Shown here piece after piece: positions 6,510 to 10,612 of a stretch of DNA of 10,612 bases (position 1 is the first letter of the stretch; each line of letters opens with the position of its first letter). The notes under the pieces were generated by a model. That model was given only the letters and a program-made list of their open reading frames with translations, was not told the origin of the DNA and ran no database searches. The DNA is from Selenomonadaceae bacterium. Its GTDB lineage: Bacteria; Bacillota; Negativicutes; Selenomonadales; Selenomonadaceae. The position numbers and the translations under genes are program-made. Location: assembly GCA_016280345.1 (NCBI GenBank), contig JAEEGN010000147.1, positions 1 through 10,612 of the forward strand. Reading direction: 5' to 3'.

Positions 6510-7906
6510 CAGTTCCCGGCCCGGACGCGGATACCCCGGATGCCGTAGTAGCGGGCGACAGTCACGTTCATCCAGGCGTTTTCGTCCTCCGACAGCTCAA
6601 GGTTGAAAAGCCGGAATCCCGACGCCCGGAGCAGCCAGAGGGGTTGCTCGAATCGCGGCACTTCGAGGATACAGTCTGTTGGGGCGGAATTCTCCTGTGC
6701 AATACAGGCCAGGAGCGCGTCATCATAACGGACCGCCTTTTGATAGCCATAGAGGGTGAAAGGAAGCGTTACGGCGAAATAAATGGCGGCAACGGTATGG
6801 AGAAATCTCCTGGCCTTGGGGTCCATTGGGGCGGCGCCGGTCTCATGCTGCAGGCGGATCAGCGTAGTCAGCGCGATGAGCAGGCATATGAGGCTGGGGA
6901 AGGCGCTGCGGATGGGAAACGCCGGCGAGAGGAACATGACGAGGTTGGAGCCCAGGCTGGCCGCCGCGAAAACCCGCGCCAGCATCAGTGATTTCCGGAC
7001 GTGGGCCGTCGCCGGGAATTCCTGATAACGGCGCAGGGTGCTGAAGAAGAAGAACCAGAGCAGGAGCTGCCAGACCATGACGATTGCCAGGATGGAAAGC
7101 TCGCCCTGCCATACGTCGAGGAGCTCCGGTGAGGCGCCGAGATCCCTCTCCGCGGCGAGACGCGCCATATTTCCGGGTGCCAGCAGCAACAGAACGTAGC
7201 CTGCGAACAGGCCGGCACCTCCCGCGGCGAGCCAGGCTTTCCGGTCCGGTCGTCGGCGATCCCGCCATAGAAACGCGAGAACCGCGAGCAGAGCCCAGCC
7301 CACGGTATTCTCGTTTGTCCAGCCGGCGAAAAGGCCCAGCGGGGCCATGAGAAACGCCCCGCCCGGCGGCGAGATTCCGCGGAAATAATAGCGTACATAG
7401 GGGAACAGGAACAAGAGCAGCAGCACCGAGGTCCAGAGGTAATTGCAGGCGCCCGTCAGCCAGAGGAACACCGTGGGAAAACCCGGGGTGAACGCCCAGA
7501 GGACGAAGAAGATCCAAGCCACGCGGGACGGTTCAAGGTCAAAGCCCACGCGCCCTTCGTCGGCGGTCCAGTAAATCAGGAGGACGAGCAGGACCGCCAT
7601 CAGCGCGTTGCAGACATTGAACAGCGCCTTGCCCTGCCAGAGGAAGAATTGGGCCAGCGTATGGGCAAAAGTCCGTCCGCCCCAGGAAAAGTAATGCGAC
7701 CACTGGGAACGCAGGAGGTCGCCCCAGCCCGCCACACGATGCGCGGTTTCCGGCAGCGGATCCATCATCCGCCAGTCTTCCCAGACAAAGGAATAGATGT
7801 AATCATCGCCATAGGAGAGCGGCATTTGGCAGTTCAGTATAAACATCAAGACAAAAACAGCCAGGAGCAGCAGGAACGAAAGGAACTTTCGGTCCACCGG
7901 CATCAT
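6509..7906 (-). CDS. DUF6056-type polytopic membrane protein (GT-C-like)
   Basis: This 465-residue integral membrane protein has about 10-11 hydrophobic segments. The first spans residues 8-26 and is followed at once by PLSYGDDYIYSF with an acidic pair at D34-D35. Next come HYFSWGGRTFAHTLAQFFLWQGK (71-93) and a second membrane span at about 95-113. These N-terminal features match what I recall of DUF6056 proteins, often found near surface polysaccharide genes. An acidic motif directly after the first membrane helix is typical of GT-C glycosyltransferases that use lipid-linked donors, so a sugar-transfer role is a reasonable but unproven inference. The last 60 residues or so form a soluble tail. 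ATG at 7906 (or 7903) follows AAGGGA, which lies in the final codons and stop of thrC 5 nt upstream, so translation is probably coupled to thrC. No other glycan genes are nearby. Confidence 0.85.
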   Translation of the reverse strand: MMPVDRKFLSFLLLLAVFVLMFILNCQMPLSYGDDYIYSFVWEDWRMMDPLPETAHRVAGWGDLLRSQWSHYFSWGGRTFAHTLAQFFLWQGKALFNVCNALMAVLLVLLIYWTADEGRVGFDLEPSRVAWIFFVLWAFTPGFPTVFLWLTGACNYLWTSVLLLLFLFPYVRYYFRGISPPGGAFLMAPLGLFAGWTNENTVGWALLAVLAFLWRDRRRPDRKAWLAAGGAGLFAGYVLLLLAPGNMARLAAERDLGASPELLDVWQGELSILAIVMVWQLLLWFFFFSTLRRYQEFPATAHVRKSLMLARVFAAASLGSNLVMFLSPAFPIRSAFPSLICLLIALTTLIRLQHETGAAPMDPKARRFLHTVAAIYFAVTLPFTLYGYQKAVRYDDALLACIAQENSAPTDCILEVPRFEQPLWLLRASGFRLFNLELSEDENAWMNVTVARYYGIRGIRVRAGN

Positions 7907-7911
7907 TACGC

Positions 7912-9399
7912 TTATCCCTTCGCGGCGAAGGCCAGCACCTCAGCCGCCATGTCCGCCCGGGCGCAGGTCCGGTCGTGCAGAACCGGCACGTCCTTCAGCG
8001 CTGCCAGACCCGCCGGAACGGGGTCCGCGTTCTTCGCCGCCAAAGCGTCGAGAAGCGCAAATGGAGAACGCGCCGTATTCTCGCCCAGGGCGCTCAGGAC
8101 GCTGTCATTGAATTTGTAGGGGCTGGCCGTAGAGACGACGACCATCGGCCGCTCGTCCTTCGTGCGGCTCCGGTAGGAATGGGCCGCCGCCCAGGCTACC
8201 GCCGTATGAGGATCCATGACATACCGATGGGCGTCGTAAACTTCCCTGATGGCGGCTTTCGTTTTCGCGTCGTCCGCCCAATCAGCCCAGAAGAAGTTCT
8301 GGAGTCTTTGAAGAAGACCAACGCCGCAATCGTAGCGCCCTTCCTCTGCCAGCGACTGCATCCAGCCGCGGACCCGCGAGGGATCACCGGTCAGATGATA
8401 GAGAAGCCGCTCCAGATTGCTGGAAATCAGGATATCCATAGAGGGCGTGATGGTCTTATAGAATTCGCGGTTCCGGTCATAGTAGCCGGTGCGCAGGAAG
8501 TCGGTCAGGACGTCGTTCCGGTTTGAGGCGCAGACGAGCTTGCCGATGGGGAGCCCCATCTGGCGAGCGTAGAAACCGGCCAGGATATTGCCAAAATTAC
8601 CCGTGGGAACGGTGAAGTTGACAGCGTCACCGTTCTTAATGGTTCCCCGTTGCAGCAGGTCGGCATAGGCGCTGAAATAATAGGCAATCTGCGGCGCCAG
8701 ACGGCCCCAGTTGATGGAGTTCGCCGAGGACAGACGGAAACCCAGGACGGCAAGCTTTTCCGCCAGCGCCGCGTCGCCGAAGATGGCCTTGACACCGCTC
8801 TGGGCGTCGTCGAAGTTGCCCTTCACCGCCACGGCGGCGACGTTGCTCCCCATCTGGGTGACCATCTGGAGACGCTGCATTTCGCTGACGCCGCCATCGG
8901 GGAAAAAGACCAGGATTTTCGTTCGCGGCACGTCGGCGAAACCTGCCATCGCCGCCTTGCCGGTATCGCCGGAGGTGGCAGCGAGGATCAGCACGTCCTC
9001 TTTCGCGCCGGTCTTCTTCAGGGCGGTGGACAGGAGGTGCGGAAGAAGCTGCAGGGCCATGTCCTTGAAAGCGCTGGTCGGCCCGTGCCAAAGCTCCAGC
9101 AGCGTCATGTCTCCCACCGGACGGGACGGGGCCACCGCTTTCACGTCGAACTTCCCGCCGCCGTATGCGCTTTCGACGCAGACGGTCAGTTCATCCTCCG
9201 TGTAGTCTTCCAAAAACAGCTTCAGGACAGCCTTTGCCCGCTCCGTATAGGGCTGGTCCGAAAGCGCCGCGATGAAGTCCGGCGTTACCTTCGGAATCGC
9301 GGTGGGGACGAACAGGCCGCCGTCGGCGGCAATGCCGGCGACAATCGCCTCCGCTGCCTTCATGCTCTGGTCATTTCCCCGGGTGCTCACATAATTCAT
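7912..9399 (-). CDS. thrC: Threonine synthase
   Basis: ThrC converts O-phosphohomoserine to threonine with pyridoxal phosphate, the last step of threonine synthesis. The 495-residue length fits the long-type enzymes with an N-terminal Thr_synth_N domain (about 1-80, beginning MNYVSTRGN and containing ADGGLFVP). The PLP lysine is K112 in HGPTSAFKDMALQLLP. Also present are ATSGDTGKAA (141-150), the SANSINWGRLAPQIAYYFSAY segment (225-245) and the phosphate-binding VPTGNFGNILAG (264-275). The ATG at 9399 is favoured over the one at 9423 because AGGAGAGG sits just upstream of it and the protein then starts at the canonical MNYVSTRG. The 53-nt gap after ybaK is too short for a T-box or threonine attenuator and shows none. 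No other threonine genes (hom, thrB) are in the window. A membrane protein gene follows after 5 nt. Confidence 0.97.
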   Translation of the reverse strand: MNYVSTRGNDQSMKAAEAIVAGIAADGGLFVPTAIPKVTPDFIAALSDQPYTERAKAVLKLFLEDYTEDELTVCVESAYGGGKFDVKAVAPSRPVGDMTLLELWHGPTSAFKDMALQLLPHLLSTALKKTGAKEDVLILAATSGDTGKAAMAGFADVPRTKILVFFPDGGVSEMQRLQMVTQMGSNVAAVAVKGNFDDAQSGVKAIFGDAALAEKLAVLGFRLSSANSINWGRLAPQIAYYFSAYADLLQRGTIKNGDAVNFTVPTGNFGNILAGFYARQMGLPIGKLVCASNRNDVLTDFLRTGYYDRNREFYKTITPSMDILISSNLERLLYHLTGDPSRVRGWMQSLAEEGRYDCGVGLLQRLQNFFWADWADDAKTKAAIREVYDAHRYVMDPHTAVAWAAAHSYRSRTKDERPMVVVSTASPYKFNDSVLSALGENTARSPFALLDALAAKNADPVPAGLAALKDVPVLHDRTCARADMAAEVLAFAAKG

Positions 9400-9446
9400 T
9401 CGTATCGCCTCTCCTATAATCATTTCATAAAACGTGCGGATATGTC

Positions 9447-9452
9447 AGTATA
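9447..9452 (-). promoter_or_regulatory. Possible -10 element before thrC
   Basis: TATACT (minus strand, 9452-9447) matches 5 of 6 bases of the -10 consensus and lies about 48 nt before the thrC ATG, directly after the ybaK stop. The -35 region falls in ybaK coding sequence and is poor, and there is no TG extension. The alternative is that thrC is read from the ybaK promoter, since no terminator separates the two genes. Confidence 0.3.
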
Positions 9453-9944
9453 CTAGTCACGGCACAGCGCGGCCACGGTCGCCTTGGCAGCCCGGATAAG
9501 ACCGGCGGGGGACAGGATGATCTGCTCACCGCGCCGGCCGGCGCTGACGGCAATCTTTTCCTGCGATTCGGCGCTGGCGTCAAGGAATACCGGGTAGTCT
9601 TTCTTCGCCCCCAGTGGTGAACAGCCGCCCCGCACGTAACCGGTCAGGTCGAAGACCTCCTTCAGATGAACCATCTCCACCCGCTTGTTGCCGGAGGCAG
9701 TCGCCAGCGCTTTAAGATCAAGCTCCCCGCCGCCGGGAATGCAGGCCATCAGCACGCCCGTCTTGTCGCCGCGGGCCACCAGCGTCTTGAATACCATCTC
9801 CAGCGGCATTCCTACCGCGGCGGCCACATGGACGGCACTGAGATCGCTTTCGTCCACCGGATACTCCTTCAGCTCGTACGGGATTTCCAGTCCGTCAAGG
9901 ATGCGGGCCGCGTTCGTCTTTCCACCCGCCTTTTTCTTCGCCAT
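9453..9944 (-). CDS. ybaK: Cys-tRNA(Pro)/Cys-tRNA deacylase, YbaK/EbsC family
   Basis: YbaK proteins hydrolyse Cys mischarged on tRNA(Pro), acting in trans as a proofreading partner of prolyl-tRNA synthetase. The 163-residue protein matches the family: VFKTLVARGD (51-60) carries the conserved Lys (K53) needed for deacylation. GVLMACIPGGGELDLKALA (63-81), GYVRGGCSPLGAKK (102-115) with the GGxSPxG loop, PVFLDASA, and GEQIILSPAGLI at the end are also present. The N-terminus is Lys-rich (MAKKKAGGK). The start at 9944 is chosen from GGAAAGGTGA just upstream; an in-frame ATG at 10019 would lie at the promoter -10. Expression is probably from the extended -10 promoter at 10018-10026. It is unrelated in pathway to its neighbours apart from a loose link to amino-acid metabolism. 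Confidence 0.95.
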   Translation of the reverse strand: MAKKKAGGKTNAARILDGLEIPYELKEYPVDESDLSAVHVAAAVGMPLEMVFKTLVARGDKTGVLMACIPGGGELDLKALATASGNKRVEMVHLKEVFDLTGYVRGGCSPLGAKKDYPVFLDASAESQEKIAVSAGRRGEQIILSPAGLIRAAKATVAALCRD

Positions 9945-10017
9945 TCCATCACCTTTCCGTCTTCGCGGCGGCAGGGTTTGATGCCTGTCCGCGCGTTCGC
10001 TCCAATTTACGAGGTAC

Positions 10018-10026
10018 ATTATAACA
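10018..10026 (-). promoter_or_regulatory. Extended -10 promoter for ybaK
   Basis: In minus-strand sense TGTTATAAT (10026-10018) is a perfect TGN-TATAAT extended -10. No good -35 hexamer lies at 17-18 bp (TCAAAA/TTCAAA). Transcription would start near 10011, leaving a leader of about 67 nt to the ybaK ATG. It lies about 50 bases beyond the pckA terminator, in the proper place for a new unit that may include thrC and the DUF6056 gene. Confidence 0.7.
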
Positions 10027-10078
10027 CAAGCGTCCCCCGTTTTGAAACTGATTCTTGCAGATTGATTTGCCGCGGCGC

Positions 10079-10110
10079 AATAAAAAACGGGGAGCGGTGG
10101 GCTCCCCGTT
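10079..10110 (-). terminator. Strong intrinsic terminator after pckA
   Basis: In minus-strand sense AACGGGGAGC (10110-10101) and GCTCCCCGTT (10095-10086) form a perfect 10-bp stem with a 5-nt loop, followed directly by TTTTATT. It lies about 36 nt past the pckA stop codon and is a textbook rho-independent terminator. Confidence 0.95.
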
Positions 10111-10145
10111 CGCTGGGTTGGAATCGGTATCCGTGAAACGGTACG

Positions 10146-10612
10146 TTACGCCTTCGGGCCGGCGGCTACCAGCGCCTTACCGGCGTCGTTCGTGGTGTAC
10201 TTGACGAAATTCTTCACGAAGCGGCCGGCGAGGTCCTTCGCCTTCGTATCCCACTGAGAAACGTCGGCATAAGTGTCGCGCGGGTCGAGGATCTTCGGAT
10301 CGACGCCCGGCAGTTCGGTGGGAACTTCGAGGTCGAACATGGGGATCTTCTTCGTCGGCGCCTTGTTGATGGCTCCGGAAAGAATGGCGTCGATGATGCC
10401 GCGGGTATCCTTGATCGAGATGCGCTTGCCGCTGCCGTTCCAGCCGGTGTTGACGAGATAGGCCCGGGCGCCGCTCATCTCCATCTTGCGGACGAGCTCC
10501 TCCGCGTACTTCGTCGGATGGAGTTCCAGGAACGCCTGACCGAAGCAGGCGGAGAAAGTCGGCGTCGGTTCGGTGATGCCCCGTTCCGTTCCGGCCAGTT
10601 TGGCCGTGAAGC
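10146..10612 (-). CDS. pckA: Phosphoenolpyruvate carboxykinase (ATP), C-terminal part (cut by window edge)
   Basis: About 154 C-terminal residues of the ATP-dependent PEP carboxykinase are present; the open frame runs without a stop to the window edge. The enzyme interconverts oxaloacetate plus ATP with PEP, CO2 and ADP, and in many anaerobes runs towards oxaloacetate on the route to succinate or propionate. Recognisable segments are FTAKLAGTERGITEPTPTFS, then ACFGQAFLELHP, then YLVNTGWNGSGKRISIKDTRGIIDAIL. The last includes the Arg and Thr of the nucleotide-binding RISIKDTR stretch. The C-terminal tail (WDTKAKDLAGRFVKNFVKY) is normal for the family. The P-loop and metal ligands lie outside the window. 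The gene ends with TAA and is followed by a strong terminator, so it is transcriptionally separate from ybaK. Confidence 0.97.
   Translation of the reverse strand, partial: FTAKLAGTERGITEPTPTFSACFGQAFLELHPTKYAEELVRKMEMSGARAYLVNTGWNGSGKRISIKDTRGIIDAILSGAINKAPTKKIPMFDLEVPTELPGVDPKILDPRDTYADVSQWDTKAKDLAGRFVKNFVKYTTNDAGKALVAAGPKA

Noticed and set aside
9400..9452. Possible threonine T-box or leader-peptide attenuator before thrC
   Set aside because: The gap is only 53 nt, with no terminator stem and no run of Thr/Ile codons in a leader frame.
8650..9456. Plus-strand open frame of 268 codons opposite thrC
   Set aside because: It is the antisense shadow of a clear threonine synthase, with no family resemblance and no ribosome binding site worth noting.

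Overview
The window is a compact bacterial chromosome segment, roughly 60% G+C by eye. Every gene I can support lies on the minus strand, so the reading order runs from high to low coordinates. The order ruvC-ruvA-ruvB-queH-SpoIID-domain gene, an ATP-type PEP carboxykinase, a long-type threonine synthase and Sec-exported proteins without recognisable families together suggest a Gram-negative-walled Firmicute of the class Negativicutes, possibly Selenomonadaceae. The class-level assignment is an inference from gene content and order. No mobile element, CRISPR array, rRNA or tRNA is visible, and there is no gene-free stretch longer than about 200 bases.

Right end (10612 to 9453): the C-terminal part of pckA closes with a textbook intrinsic terminator (10079-10110). 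An extended -10 promoter (10018-10026) then drives ybaK, a Cys-tRNA(Pro) deacylase homologue. Middle right (9399 to 6509): thrC (threonine synthase) is followed after 5 nt by a polytopic membrane protein of the DUF6056 type, whose ribosome binding site lies in the last codons of thrC. These two are probably co-transcribed and translationally coupled.

Middle (6480 to 4664): a second extended -10 promoter (6464-6472) precedes two signal-peptide-bearing proteins of unknown function, spaced 16 nt apart and followed by a hairpin. This looks like a self-contained secreted or periplasmic cassette and is the least explained part of the window.

Left (4641 to 448): ruvC, ruvA and ruvB encode the complete Holliday-junction processing machine. 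They are followed by queH (the last step of queuosine synthesis) and a SpoIID/LytB-domain exported protein. queH and the SpoIID gene overlap by 4 nt (ATGA). A perfect hairpin with a plus-strand T-run sits in the ruvC leader. The window ends inside an iron-containing alcohol dehydrogenase gene with its own strong ribosome binding site.

Most of the window is ordinary housekeeping DNA. The observations worth a second look are the secreted pair, the DUF6056 protein attached to thrC, the ruvC leader hairpins and the basic tail of QueH. I see no convincing evidence for a new defence or mobile system.
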